From Eikenella halliae (GTDB lineage: Bacteria; Pseudomonadota; Gammaproteobacteria; Burkholderiales; Neisseriaceae), in contig NZ_LXSQ01000030.1 in NCBI RefSeq assembly GCF_001648475.1, forward strand, positions 1 through 64,000: a stretch of DNA of 64,000 nt, in the 5' to 3' direction. Positions within the stretch are counted from its first letter, which is position 1, and each line of letters begins with the position of its first letter. This document shows, piece by piece, positions 25,527 to 36,454 of this stretch. The notes beneath the pieces are model-generated. The model did not search any database, was not told where the DNA came from, and saw nothing but the letters and a program-made list of their open reading frames with translations. Both the position numbers and the translations under genes were made by a program.

Positions 25527-26513
25527 ATGCCCCACTCCACCGCAAAGCCCCTCGGCGAATTCGACTTCATCCGCCGCTACCTCGCTGCCGAACAGCCGGC
25601 CGACCCCGATCTCCTGCTTGGCATCGGCGACGATGCCGCCATCGTCCGCCCGCGCCCCGGCCACGATTTATGCTTCAGCAGCGATATGCTGTTGGCCGGC
25701 CGCCACTTCTTCCCCGATGTTGCCCCTGCCGACCTCGCGCACAAAATCCTGGCCGTAAACATTTCCGATATGGCCGCCATGGGCGCGCGGCCACGCTGGG
25801 TGATGCTCAGTGCCGCCCTGCCCGAGCTCAATCCCGGCTGGCTGGAAGCATTTTCAGGTAGCCTGTTCGACATGCTGCGCCGATACGGCATCACCCTCAT
25901 CGGCGGCGACACCACCAAAGGCGATCTCGTTTTCAATGTAGCCATCACCGGCGAACTGCCTGCCGGCCTTGGCCTGCGCCGCAGCGGCGCGCAAAATGGC
26001 GACGATATTTGGGTGTCCGGCCAAATCGGCCTGGCCGCCGCTGCCCTGCACCATATCTGGCAGAACATCAAGCTACCTGAAAACCTGTTTGCCGAATGCG
26101 AAACCGCCCGCCTGCGCCCCACTCCGCGCGTCCCCCTCGGCCAAGCCCTGCTGCCCGTTGCCACGGCGGCGCAGGATATTTCCGACGGCCTGGCCCAAGA
26201 CCTCGGCCACATCCTGCGCGCTTCCAACGTGGGCGCGGAGCTATACGCCGACCTGGTGCCCACCGCGCCCGGCCTGCGCCAATGCCTGCCCGGGCAAACC
26301 GTATACGAGCTCACCCTCACCGGCGGAGACGACTACGAATTATTGTTCACCGCCCCGCCGCAAGCGCGCCAAGCCGTGCTCGCTGCGGCCGAAAGCAGCC
26401 GCACGCCCGTCACCCGCATCGGTTGCATCAACGACACAGGCCACCTGAAACTACTGCGTACCAACGGCAGCGAACTGCATCTTTCCCATTTAGGATTCGA
26501 CCACTTTGGCTAA
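25527..26513 (+). CDS. thiL: Thiamine-monophosphate kinase
   Basis: A 328-residue enzyme that phosphorylates thiamine monophosphate to thiamine diphosphate. Start MPHSTAKPLGEFDFIRRY (25527); the frame to 25476 is array DNA. Motifs: LGIGDDAAIVRP, SDMLLAGRHFF, ISDMAAMGARP, LIGGDTTKG and DISDGLAQDLGHI. Two DUS lie inside, read as FSGSLFD and IKLPENL. pgpA starts within its last codons, as in the usual thiL-pgpA pair. Confidence 0.95.
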   Translation: MPHSTAKPLGEFDFIRRYLAAEQPADPDLLLGIGDDAAIVRPRPGHDLCFSSDMLLAGRHFFPDVAPADLAHKILAVNISDMAAMGARPRWVMLSAALPELNPGWLEAFSGSLFDMLRRYGITLIGGDTTKGDLVFNVAITGELPAGLGLRRSGAQNGDDIWVSGQIGLAAAALHHIWQNIKLPENLFAECETARLRPTPRVPLGQALLPVATAAQDISDGLAQDLGHILRASNVGAELYADLVPTAPGLRQCLPGQTVYELTLTGGDDYELLFTAPPQARQAVLAAAESSRTPVTRIGCINDTGHLKLLRTNGSELHLSHLGFDHFG

Positions 26514-27009
26514 ACAGAAACCCGCCTTCCGCCCCACTTTCGCCTGGCTACTGCGCCGCCCTGCCTGTTTCCTCGGCTTCGGCTTCGGCAGCGGCCTCGC
26601 CCCGGTTGCTCCCGGCACTTTCGGCACCCTGCCCGCCCTGCCCATCGCCGCCGCGCTGATGGCGCTGGGTATCGACGGCTGGCTGCTCGCCCTGCTGTGC
26701 CTGCCCTTGTTTGCCGTCGGCATCTGGATTTGCAACCAAACCGAAGCCGCCCTCGGTGTGCACGACTACGGCGGCATCGTGTGGGACGAAATCGTGGCCA
26801 TGCTACTGGTGCTCGCCTTCACCCCGAATTCTTGGCCGTGGTGGCTGGCTGCCTTCGCCGCCTTCCGCTTCTTCGATGCGGTAAAACCGCCGCCCATCCG
26901 CTGGTTCGACCGCCAAGTGGGCGGCGGCTTCGGTGTGATGTTGGACGACATCATCGCCGCGCTGATGAGCCTGCTCCTTATCCGCCTCGCCGTCTATTTA
27001 ATCCAATGA
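26506..27009 (+). CDS. pgpA: Phosphatidylglycerophosphatase A
   Basis: A 167-residue membrane enzyme that removes the terminal phosphate from phosphatidylglycerophosphate to give phosphatidylglycerol. It starts at a TTG (26506) overlapping the thiL stop by 8 bases, consistent with translational coupling; no ATG gives the conserved N-terminal PTFAWLLRRPACFLGFGFGSG. The family motif VWDEIVAML (Asp-Glu metal ligands) and the RWFDRQVGGGFGVMLDD region are present. Three to four membrane helices. Confidence 0.93.
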   Translation: MAKQKPAFRPTFAWLLRRPACFLGFGFGSGLAPVAPGTFGTLPALPIAAALMALGIDGWLLALLCLPLFAVGIWICNQTEAALGVHDYGGIVWDEIVAMLLVLAFTPNSWPWWLAAFAAFRFFDAVKPPPIRWFDRQVGGGFGVMLDDIIAALMSLLLIRLAVYLIQ

Positions 27010-27019
27010 AAATAAGCTG

Positions 27020-27502
27020 ATGGATACGCCCAACCTCAACGAATGCTATCTCTACTTCGCCCTCACCGGCCACGGTTTCGACCCCGATGCCATCAGCGCC
27101 GCCCTCAATCTTGCCCCCACCCGCGCGGTGTATGAGGGCAACAGCATAGGCATGGGCGGCAGGATATTAGGCCATTCAAGCTGGCAATACGGCACACCCG
27201 TGCTACGCGGCGGCGACGTGTTCCGATTGGACGAAATCGCCGACGAACTCATCACCCCCTTGCTGCCGGTGCAAGACAAAATTGCCGAGTTAGCCAAAGC
27301 CCACCGGCTCGAAGCCTACTTGATGGTTGTGCTCACCGTGAGCACCGACGAGCGCGACTCCACCCCGGCCATCGGCTTTTCGCCCCGGGTAATCAGCTTC
27401 TGCCACGCCGTGGGCGCCCGCATCGAATTCGATATCTACCAAGGCCTGCCCGAAGAAGAAACCGGCCACAGCGCAGATAATCCGCAGCGAGTGCTGCATT
27501 AA
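27020..27502 (+). CDS. DUF4279 domain protein
   Basis: A 160-residue soluble protein. The pattern near its start (CYLYFALTGHGFDPDAISAA) with LAPTRAVYEG and a Trp-containing SSWQYGT is typical of DUF4279, a family of unknown function sometimes found near toxin genes. It lies 10 bases after pgpA on the same strand and may be co-transcribed. A single DUS follows near 27513. Confidence 0.8.
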   Translation: MDTPNLNECYLYFALTGHGFDPDAISAALNLAPTRAVYEGNSIGMGGRILGHSSWQYGTPVLRGGDVFRLDEIADELITPLLPVQDKIAELAKAHRLEAYLMVVLTVSTDERDSTPAIGFSPRVISFCHAVGARIEFDIYQGLPEEETGHSADNPQRVLH

Positions 27503-27599
27503 CGCAGCAAAATTTTCAGGTAGCCTTTACACAAGGCAACAAACCGCCTAAATTGCTATACAATAGCAATACCGCCCGTCCACCACAAAGGAAAATCCC

Positions 27600-28157
27600 A
27601 TGAACAACCTGCCCCTCATTACCCAATTTATCCTCACCGGCCTCGGCGGCTTCCTCATCGGTATGCTCATCACCCTGCTGTTCAAACGTGGCAACAGTAA
27701 GCAGCAAGCCGAGCTGGAAGAAGCTAAAAAAGCCCTGCAAGACTACCGCGAAGCCGTAAACCACCACTTCATCGACACCGCCGAAGCGGTGGACGAACTC
27801 ACCCGCAGCTACCAAAACGTATTCGCCCAGCTGAGCCGTGGTGCTGAAGAGTTGATGACGCCCGAAGCCTACCGCAGCCAGCTCGAACAGCGCAGCGGCC
27901 AAAGCGTTACCCTCTCCTACCTGGCCGAGCAAGCCCCTGAAACCCATGCCGACAACGCCGAGCAACGCGTACAACTCGTGCCGCACGACGCGCCCGTACC
28001 CCTGCAAAACGACTTAGACGAAGCCGACGCCGCTGCCGACGCCACCGTGTTCAATCTTGCCGACACCACCGAACCTGCCCAGGCCGCCGAGTCGGCTACT
28101 CCAACCCCGGCAGATGAAGCCGCCGAACCCGCCAAAGAAACCCCGCCTACGGTGTGA
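27600..28157 (+). CDS. zapG: ZapG/YhcB-family (DUF1043) protein
   Basis: A 185-residue inner-membrane protein with one N-terminal helix (about 8-28, ILTGLGGFLIGMLITLLF) and a cytoplasmic coiled coil: the conserved segment YREAVNHHFIDTAEAVDEL and NVFAQLSRGAEEL identify DUF1043, called ZapG or YhcB, which helps coordinate cell division with envelope growth. The C-terminal 80 residues are an Ala/Glu/Pro-rich acidic tail. Ribosome site AAAGGAAA. Confidence 0.92.
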   Translation: MNNLPLITQFILTGLGGFLIGMLITLLFKRGNSKQQAELEEAKKALQDYREAVNHHFIDTAEAVDELTRSYQNVFAQLSRGAEELMTPEAYRSQLEQRSGQSVTLSYLAEQAPETHADNAEQRVQLVPHDAPVPLQNDLDEADAAADATVFNLADTTEPAQAAESATPTPADEAAEPAKETPPTV

Positions 28158-28177
28158 TGCTTTGTCCAGAACGAATG

Positions 28178-28209
28178 AAAGGCTACCTGAAAATGTTCAG
28201 GTAGCCTTT
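28178..28209. terminator. Bidirectional DUS-pair terminator
   Basis: AAAGGCTACCTGAA and its complement around a 4-base loop, between the convergent zapG and DUF533 genes. Confidence 0.7.
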
Positions 28210-28233
28210 TGCTTACGCCAAACGGCTGGCGTT

Positions 28234-28875
28234 TTATTGCGCCAACGCCAACTGCCGTTCCAACTGCTCCACCAAGCCGTCATCCAGCCCCAAAGCCTGC
28301 GACAGCCGGGATAAGAAGGCAATCTCACCGCGCACTAAACCGCCGCAAACCGCGCGGGCAGCTAAATAGGCTTCGGCAGCCAGCGCCTGATCGCCACCCA
28401 CCGCCTCGGCCAGCTCGTTAATAGAAGCCGGATGGGCATATTCGTTGGCCAACCACTGCCGCACTTCGGCATCAGAGCCGCCCTCTTGGGCAATCAGCTG
28501 CTTTTCCGTTTCATCAATCAAGCCGTCTGAAGCGGCGGCGGCAATCATGGTGCGCAAGATCACGCGGCTGCGCTCTTCAGCCAACTGCCCCTGCGCGGCA
28601 AAAGCCGCTTCGGGCAAAGCGGCCACCGTGCTCGTGCTGTTTTGCCGGCCTCCCTGCCAATTTTGGTAGGCCTGATAGGCCATCATCCCCAAAGCAGCGG
28701 CCGAGCCGGCCTTCAGCAATGATTTCGTGCCGCCTTTTTTCAGCAGCATCGCAGCTAGCCCGCCGATTAACGCCCCGCCACCGAATGAGTTGAGCGGATT
28801 GTTATCAGACATCACTTTGTTGCCGCTTTGCTGCACGGCACCCAATACTTGGTTGAGCAGATTATTGAAATTCAT
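28234..28875 (-). CDS. DUF533 (YebE/TerB-like) protein
   Basis: A 213-residue protein with the DUF533 plan: N-terminal FNNLLNQVLGAVQQSG, a glycine/alanine-rich helix (GGGALIGGLAAMLLKKGG, GSAAALGMMAYQAYQNW) that may associate with membrane, and a C-terminal TerB-like helical domain (ILRTMIAAAASDGLIDETEKQ) with an acidic metal-binding loop. Function unknown; related proteins include E. coli YebE, a stress-regulated protein. Upstream of its start are two CREE in a row. Confidence 0.9.
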   Translation of the reverse strand: MNFNNLLNQVLGAVQQSGNKVMSDNNPLNSFGGGALIGGLAAMLLKKGGTKSLLKAGSAAALGMMAYQAYQNWQGGRQNSTSTVAALPEAAFAAQGQLAEERSRVILRTMIAAAASDGLIDETEKQLIAQEGGSDAEVRQWLANEYAHPASINELAEAVGGDQALAAEAYLAARAVCGGLVRGEIAFLSRLSQALGLDDGLVEQLERQLALAQ

Positions 28876-28899
28876 AGCACTTCCTTTTTGCGTGGGGTT

Positions 28900-29002
28900 T
28901 ATAGTGAATTAACAAAAATCAGGACAAGGCGACGAGCCGCAGACAGTACAAATAGTACGGCAAGGCGAGGCAACGCTGTACTGGTTTTGTTAATTCACTA
29001 TA
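28900..29002 (+). repeat. Correia-type element (CREE), 103 bp, first of a tandem pair
   Basis: Left end TATAGTGAATTAACAAAAA and right end GTTTTGTTAATTCACTATA, so both ends are the AACAAAA form; core with CCGCAGACAGTACAAATAGT. Confidence 0.93.
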
Positions 29003-29007
29003 GTTTA

Positions 29008-29113
29008 TATAGTGGATTAAATTTAAATCAGGACAAGGCGGTGAGCCGCAGACAGTACAAATAGTACGGCAAGGCGAGACAACGCTGTACTGGTTTAAAT
29101 TTAATTCACTATA
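29008..29113 (+). repeat. Correia-type element (CREE), 106 bp, second of a tandem pair
   Basis: Five bases (GTTTA-like) after the first copy, same orientation. Both ends are the AAATTTAA form, so it is not a simple duplicate of its neighbour. Confidence 0.93.
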
Positions 29114-29148
29114 GTTTCCGTATCGCCTATTTGCTGCAATGTGCAAAG

Positions 29149-29192
29149 AAGGCTACCTGAAAACATCGGTTTAATCATTTTCAGGTAGCCTT
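29149..29192 (-). terminator. DUS-pair terminator of clpB
   Basis: Inverted DUS 29149-29163 and 29178-29192, 28 bases past the clpB stop. Confidence 0.65.
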
Positions 29193-29219
29193 TCCGTTTC
29201 AACTATTCAAGCCCTCAAA

Positions 29220-31793
<2,574 letters not shown>

Positions 31794-31828
31794 AATTTTT
31801 TCCTTTACATATTATTTTCTTGCCACGC

Positions 31829-31856
31829 ATATGGGTTTAGAGCAGATTTTGTCAAG
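31829..31856 (-). promoter_or_regulatory. Candidate heat-shock (sigma-32/RpoH) promoter of clpB
   Basis: On the minus strand CTTGAC, then 14 bases, then ACCCATAT, close to the RpoH consensus CTTGAA-N13/15-CCCCATNT. It lies about 35 bases ahead of the clpB ATG, which itself follows AAAGGAAA. Confidence 0.65.
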
Positions 31857-31955
31857 ACCTTTGCAAAACAATTTTATGAAATGTTGTTGCAATACGTTCA
31901 ATCATCAGGCAACAAATGCTAAGATAGCCCCGTTTTTAATCAGCAGGCTCCCAAT

Positions 31956-32405
31956 ATGCCCGCCGCCCAACGCATCCAAATCAACCTGCCCGAGCACTTC
32001 TGTTTTTCAACCCGCATCACGGTAGAAGTCGGTCATCTCAATTATGGCAACCACCTCGCCAACGATGCCGTTTTGCGTATCGCCCACGAAGCCCGTCTGC
32101 GCTTTCTTGCTGCACACGGCTGCACCGAAATCGACGCCTTTGGCGCTGGCCTGATTATGGCTGATGCTGCCGTGCAATATCGCACCCAAGCCTTTCATGG
32201 CGAGGAGCTGTTGGTTCAGGTAGCCTTAGGCGAAATTGGCAAGGCCGGCTTCCCGTTTTTCGCCAAACTCACCCGCCTCTCCGACCAGGCCGAAATCGCC
32301 CGTGTGCAATGCGGCATGGTGTTTTTCAACTACGCCACCCAGCGTATCGAACGCACCCCCGACGCCTTCCGCACCCATTTTGCCCGCCACGGAGCAGCGC
32401 AATGA
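31956..32405 (+). CDS. Hotdog-fold acyl-CoA thioesterase
   Basis: A 149-residue protein of the 4-hydroxybenzoyl-CoA thioesterase type, hydrolysing an acyl-CoA of unknown identity. Hotdog signatures: VEVGHLNYGNHLANDAVLR (Asp/Asn in the active-site region) and GAGLIMADAAVQYRTQAFHG. It overlaps xerC by four bases (ATGA), a linked arrangement. A DUS inside is read as VQVALGE near-match. Divergent from clpB, so the 162-base gap holds both promoters. Confidence 0.88.
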   Translation: MPAAQRIQINLPEHFCFSTRITVEVGHLNYGNHLANDAVLRIAHEARLRFLAAHGCTEIDAFGAGLIMADAAVQYRTQAFHGEELLVQVALGEIGKAGFPFFAKLTRLSDQAEIARVQCGMVFFNYATQRIERTPDAFRTHFARHGAAQ

Positions 32406-33310
32406 GCATCGGTTGGACAGCACAAATCGAAGCCTGGCTGCATAGCCTGCAACAACAAAACCACTCCCCCCACACCCTGGCCGCCTACCGCCGTGACCTT
32501 ACCTGGCTGGCCGATTTTCAGCCGCAAAGCAAACTTGCCCGCCCCTTATTCACCGCTGCCCTGCGCCGGCTCGGCCAACAAAACCAACACCCCCGCAGCA
32601 TCGCCCGCCGCCTCAGCGCCTGGCGGCAGTTTTGCCGCTGGCTGGTGCAAACAGGCTACCTGAAAGCCGACCCCACCCACGGCCTAAAAGCCCCTAAAGC
32701 TCCCGAACGCCTGCCTAAAGCCGTGCCCGCCGAGCCGCTCAACCAACTGCTCGACCAAGCCCCGGAAAACCCGCTCGACAGCCGCGACCTCGCCATCTTC
32801 GAACTGCTCTACGGCAGCGGCCTGCGCCTAGCCGAAGTCTGCGCCCTCGATTTGGCCGACCTCAACCTGCAAAGCGGCTGGGTGGCCGTAACCGGCAAAG
32901 GCCGCAAACAACGCCATCTCCCCCTTACCGCCCAAAGCATCCGCGCCCTCGAAGGCTACCTGAAAACCCGCGCCGCCGCGCCCGGCGAAACCGCCCTCTT
33001 TACCGGCCGCACCGGCCGCCGCCTCGGCGCGCGCCAAATCCAGAAACGCCTGCAGCAATTCGCCGCCCACCATGGCAGCCGACATCTCAGCCCCCATATG
33101 CTGCGCCACAGCTACGCCAGCCATCTGCTGCAAAACGCCCGCGACATCCGCGCTGTGCAAGAGCTGCTCGGCCACAGCCAACTTGCCACTACCCAGCACT
33201 ACACCAAGCTAGATTTCGACCACCTCGCCCGCGTATACGACGACGCCCACCCTCGCGCCAAACGACGGCAAAGCAAAGCTGAAACAGCGCAAGACCAAGG
33301 TGAAGAATAA
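32402..33310 (+). CDS. xerC: Tyrosine recombinase XerC
   Basis: A 302-residue site-specific recombinase resolving chromosome dimers at dif with XerD. Start MSIGWTAQIEAWL overlaps the thioesterase stop. An N-terminal SAM-like DNA-binding domain (1-95) precedes the catalytic domain: first Arg in GSGLRLAEV, Lys in TGKGRKQR, HMLRH, LLGHSQLATT and tyrosine in HYTKLDF. The ending FDHLARVYDDAHPRAKR matches XerC rather than XerD. Two DUS inside are read as TGYLKAD and EGYLKTR. Confidence 0.93.
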   Translation: MSIGWTAQIEAWLHSLQQQNHSPHTLAAYRRDLTWLADFQPQSKLARPLFTAALRRLGQQNQHPRSIARRLSAWRQFCRWLVQTGYLKADPTHGLKAPKAPERLPKAVPAEPLNQLLDQAPENPLDSRDLAIFELLYGSGLRLAEVCALDLADLNLQSGWVAVTGKGRKQRHLPLTAQSIRALEGYLKTRAAAPGETALFTGRTGRRLGARQIQKRLQQFAAHHGSRHLSPHMLRHSYASHLLQNARDIRAVQELLGHSQLATTQHYTKLDFDHLARVYDDAHPRAKRRQSKAETAQDQGEE

Positions 33311-33360
33311 CAAATATAGCCACCCGAATTGGCTGCTGATACAAGGCGGTTAGACTCAGG

Positions 33361-33465
33361 TATAGTGAATTAACAAAAACCAATACAGCGTTGGCTCGCC
33401 TTGCCGTACTATCTGTACTGTCTGCGGCTCGTCGCCTTGTCCTGATTTAGATTTAATTCACTATA
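33361..33465 (-). repeat. Correia-type element (CREE), 105 bp
   Basis: Reverse orientation: TATAGTGAATTAACAAAAA, CAATACAGCGTTGGCTCGCC, GTCTGCGGCTCGTCGCC and final AGATTTAATTCACTATA. Lies 50 bases after xerC. Confidence 0.92.
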
Positions 33466-33470
33466 TAACA

Positions 33471-33501
33471 AAAGGCTACCTGAAAATTTCAGGTAGCCTT
33501 T
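33471..33501. terminator. Bidirectional DUS-pair terminator
   Basis: AAAGGCTACCTGAAA and TTTCAGGTAGCCTTT separated by one base, between the convergent xerC and small membrane protein genes. Confidence 0.7.
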
Positions 33502-33543
33502 CCTACAGTTTAACCAATGGCAAAACCGCATTCCGCCAAGCAA

Positions 33544-33711
33544 TCAGCCCAGCGTTCTGTGCTGATCGATTTCCTGCTTTTTGCGCTCCAGGATGCGCTC
33601 GATTTCTTCTTCGCGGCGTTGACGCTCGATTTCCTGTTCGATACGGCGGTTACGGAAAAAGAAAAAGGCCACCACACCGGCCAAAATCAGGGCTAGTAAC
33701 ACTAAAAACAT
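33544..33711 (-). CDS. Small single-pass membrane protein
   Basis: 55 residues if started at MFLVLLALILAG (ATG 33711), which has AGAGGA nine bases upstream; an in-frame ATG at 33720 would leave no spacer. One membrane helix (about 1-19, ending in four Phe) is followed by a highly charged coiled coil (RRIEQEIERQRREEEIER). Small helix-plus-coil proteins of this type often regulate membrane enzymes; no family recognised. Confidence 0.72.
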   Translation of the reverse strand: MFLVLLALILAGVVAFFFFRNRRIEQEIERQRREEEIERILERKKQEIDQHRTLG

Positions 33712-33798
33712 ATTCACCATTCCTCTAAGGTTCTCAAATATCAGGCAGGCATTTCTGCACACTCAAAAATACCACCTGACGCTTTTCGGCAGTTTGCC

Positions 33799-34077
33799 TT
33801 ATTTGGCTTTTTTTGCCTTTTTGCTATCGTCGCCGCCTTGCAGGCGATCGGCAATAAAACCTTGGATCAATTCGCGCTTTTCCCAGAAAAAGGTTTGCAT
33901 TTTGCCCAAGGAATAAATCCTGCGCACCATGCCGGGCAAGCCGGCGTGCACGATGGCGGCAATTTCGTTGTTGCTGGCTTCTTCGGCCATAGCCTGCCCC
34001 AGCGTAAGCTTCTTCTCAGTGAGGTAGTCTTGCAGCTGCTTTCTCACATAGTTATTGATTTCAAACTGTTTTATCAT
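33799..34077 (-). CDS. Hypothetical protein, lysine-rich tail
   Basis: A 92-residue soluble helical protein. It starts MIKQFEINNYVRKQLQDYL, and ends in a lysine/alanine tail (SKKAKKAK). Upstream on the minus strand AAGGAAATG-like sequence gives a ribosome site. No recognised domain; might bind nucleic acid because of its basic tail, but that is only a guess. It stands between the small membrane protein gene and rnm on the same strand. Confidence 0.7.
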   Translation of the reverse strand: MIKQFEINNYVRKQLQDYLTEKKLTLGQAMAEEASNNEIAAIVHAGLPGMVRRIYSLGKMQTFFWEKRELIQGFIADRLQGGDDSKKAKKAK

Positions 34078-34134
34078 GGTTCATTTCCTTAATATCCTTT
34101 TCCCGTGCACAGGCATCGGTGCGTGAATGAAGTA

Positions 34135-34968
34135 CTACAAGCAAAATTCTTGCCAAACCGGCCGGCAGCGTTCGGGCAATGGCGGGCAGGCGCCGAGGCG
34201 GCCGCTGCCGAAATCGCCTATGCGGTGGAAATCGCTGCCGGCGCTGGCGAGGAAGCCGTATTGTTCGGCGAGGCGGGCGTAGTTGAGGCGGTCGTTCAAA
34301 TCTGTGGTGCTGCTGTGCACCTCAATGGCCTGGCCGCCCAGTGCTTTGAATTCGGTGAACAAATTCCGCTGCGCGGTGGCGGATAGGCCGTAGCGGATGG
34401 GGTGGGCAACCACGGCGATGCCGCCCGCGCCCAAAATGGCAGCTACGGCCTCTTCGAGCGGTGCCCATTCGTGTTTTACGCAGGCGGGCTTGCCGTCGCC
34501 CAAATATTTTTTAAAAGCCTGCTGCTTATTGCGCACATGGCCTTGTTCTATCAGCCATTGTGCCAGATGGGTGCGGCTGGCCATTTCGCGGTTGGGCACC
34601 AGCGCGAGCGCGCCCTCGCAGGCACCGGCAAGGCCTTTCTTCTCAAGCTTTTCCGCCATGCGCAAAAAACGCTCCAGCCGCCCGCGCCGCAGCCTGGCCA
34701 GCAGGTTTTGCAGTACGGTATCGGTGTCGTCGAAATTGAGGCCGACGATATGGATGGTGCGTTTGCGCCAGCTCACGGAGACTTCTACGCCATTTATCAG
34801 CCGGATGCCCAAGGATTGCGCTTCCTGCCGCGCTTCGGCCAAACCGCCGGTGTGGTCGTGGTCGGTGAGCGCGAGCAGGGTGCAACCATTGGCGTGCGCC
34901 AGTTTCACTACTTCCCGTGGCGGCAGGGCGCCGTCTGAAATATTGGAATGGCAGTGTAAATCTATCAT
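34135..34968 (-). CDS. rnm: PHP-domain phosphoesterase (RNase AM / YciV type)
   Basis: A 277-residue metallophosphoesterase. The PHP domain starts DLHCHSNISDGAL (His-x-His metal ligands) with LLALTDHDHTGG and the GVEVSVSW glutamate; C-terminal metal ligands are in VVAHPIRYG and SAGSDFHR. The match to E. coli YciV suggests a 5'-3' exonuclease trimming ribosomal RNA 5' ends, or hydrolysis of 3',5'-bisphosphonucleotides. Name given by similarity; the substrate here is unproven. Confidence 0.88.
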   Translation of the reverse strand: MIDLHCHSNISDGALPPREVVKLAHANGCTLLALTDHDHTGGLAEARQEAQSLGIRLINGVEVSVSWRKRTIHIVGLNFDDTDTVLQNLLARLRRGRLERFLRMAEKLEKKGLAGACEGALALVPNREMASRTHLAQWLIEQGHVRNKQQAFKKYLGDGKPACVKHEWAPLEEAVAAILGAGGIAVVAHPIRYGLSATAQRNLFTEFKALGGQAIEVHSSTTDLNDRLNYARLAEQYGFLASAGSDFHRIGDFGSGRLGACPPLPERCRPVWQEFCL

Positions 34969-34993
34969 TTAATCAGCTAATTGGTATGAAATG

Positions 34994-35033
34994 AAGGCTA
35001 CCTGAAAACCTGTTCCGGTTTTCAGGTAGCCTT
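34994..35033 (-). terminator. DUS-pair terminator of serS
   Basis: AAGGCTACCTGAAAACC and its complement with a 6-base loop, 8 bases past the serS stop. Confidence 0.7.
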
Positions 35034-35041
35034 TTTTGCTT

Positions 35042-36334
35042 TTATGGGACGAGCTTGTCCACGCCGCCCAAATAGGGCCGCAAAGCGGCGGGAATGCTGA
35101 TGCTGCCGTCGGCATTCTGGTGGTTTTCCAGCACCGCCACCAAAGTACGGCCTACTGCCAAGCCGGAGCCGTTCAGGGTGTGCACCAGGCGGTTTTTGCC
35201 GCTTTCATCCTTGAAGCGGGCTTTCATGCGGCGGGCTTGGAAATCTTCGCAGTTGGAGCAGCTGGAGATTTCTCGGTAGGTGTTTTGCGCGGGCACCCAC
35301 ACTTCCAAATCGTAGGTTTTGGCGGCGCCGAAGCCCATGTCGCCGGTACACAGGGTGATGACGCGGTAGGGCAGTTCGAGCAGTTGCAAAATACGCTCGG
35401 CATGGCCGACCATTTCTTCCAGCGCGGCATAGGAGGTATCGGGGTGGACGATTTGTACCATTTCCACTTTGTCGAACTGGTGCTGGCGAATCAGGCCGCG
35501 CGTGTCTTTGCCGTGCGAACCGGCTTCGCTGCGGAAACAGGGCGAATGGGCGGTGAGCTTGATGGGCAAGGTATCGGCCGGCAGGATGCGCTCGCGCACG
35601 GTGTTGGTGAGGGTAACTTCGGCGGTGGGAATCAGGTATTGCGTGGTTTTGCTCTCGTCGCCGCCACGGATAACATGGAACAGGTCTTCACCGAATTTGG
35701 GCAGCTGGCCGGTGCCGATGAGGGTGCTGTCGCTGACGATATAAGGGGTGTAGCACTCGGTGTAGCCGTGCTGGCGGGTGTGGGTGTCGAGCATGAATTG
35801 CGCCAAGGCGCGGTGCAGGCGGGCGGCTTGGCCTTTCATCAGGCTGAAGCGCGCACCGGACAAGGCGGCGGCGGTTTCAAAATCAAGCCCGAGCTTTTCG
35901 CCCAAGTCCACATGGTCTTTGATTTCGAAATCGAATTGGCGCGGCGTACCCACACGGCGCACTTCCACGTTTTCGGTTTCATCTTTACCCACCGGCACGC
36001 TCTCGTGTGGCAGATTTGGAATGCCGAGCAGCAAGGCATCGATTTGCATCTGTACGGCCTGATAATCGGCATCGGCCTGTTCCAAATCCGTTTTGATTTG
36101 CGCTACTTCGGCCATGGCGGCTTCGGCTTCGGCATGTTTGCCCTGCCCTTTGAGCGCGCCGATTTGTTTGGACACGCTGTTGCGCCGTGATTGCAGCTCT
36201 TCGGTACGCATTTGCAGTGCCTTACGCTGCGCTTCCAGTGCGTCGAAGGCGGCAGGGTCAAAAACAAAACCGCGCTGCGCCAGCTTGGCGGCTACGGCGG
36301 TGGCATCGGTACGGAGAAGTTGGATATCTAGCAT
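35042..36334 (-). CDS. serS: Seryl-tRNA synthetase
   Basis: A 430-residue class II enzyme charging tRNA-Ser (and tRNA-Sec where present). It has an N-terminal two-helix coiled-coil arm (about 28-105, QMRTEELQSRRNSVSKQI), the class II core with motif 2 SPCFRSEAGSHGKDTRGLIR and motif 3 LNGSGLAVGRTLVAVLENHQ. Full length. Lies between rnm and the cytochrome oxidase operon, all on the minus strand but separated by DUS hairpins. Confidence 0.97.
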   Translation of the reverse strand: MLDIQLLRTDATAVAAKLAQRGFVFDPAAFDALEAQRKALQMRTEELQSRRNSVSKQIGALKGQGKHAEAEAAMAEVAQIKTDLEQADADYQAVQMQIDALLLGIPNLPHESVPVGKDETENVEVRRVGTPRQFDFEIKDHVDLGEKLGLDFETAAALSGARFSLMKGQAARLHRALAQFMLDTHTRQHGYTECYTPYIVSDSTLIGTGQLPKFGEDLFHVIRGGDESKTTQYLIPTAEVTLTNTVRERILPADTLPIKLTAHSPCFRSEAGSHGKDTRGLIRQHQFDKVEMVQIVHPDTSYAALEEMVGHAERILQLLELPYRVITLCTGDMGFGAAKTYDLEVWVPAQNTYREISSCSNCEDFQARRMKARFKDESGKNRLVHTLNGSGLAVGRTLVAVLENHQNADGSISIPAALRPYLGGVDKLVP

Positions 36335-36405
36335 GGTTTGCGTCCTGTAAAGAAAAGTCAGCTATATTGTAAACGCGGCGTATGGGAAAGGCTACCTGAA
36401 ATTCT

Positions 36406-36439
36406 AAAGGCTACCTGAAAACTTTTTCAGGTAGCCTTT
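36406..36439 (-). terminator. DUS-pair terminator of the cco operon
   Basis: AAAGGCTACCTGAAAA with its complement (loop of 2-4 bases), 16 bases past the ccoP stop; another DUS lies at 36389. Confidence 0.7.
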
Positions 36440-36454
36440 TGGCCGATTACCTAT

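Noticed and set aside
28522..28531. Neisseria-type core GCCGTCTGAA in the DUF533 gene (also at 2333 and 34930)
   Set aside because: Ten-base matches without the full 12-base dialect, inside genes otherwise native; explained by chance, unlike the exact copies in the Dnd block.
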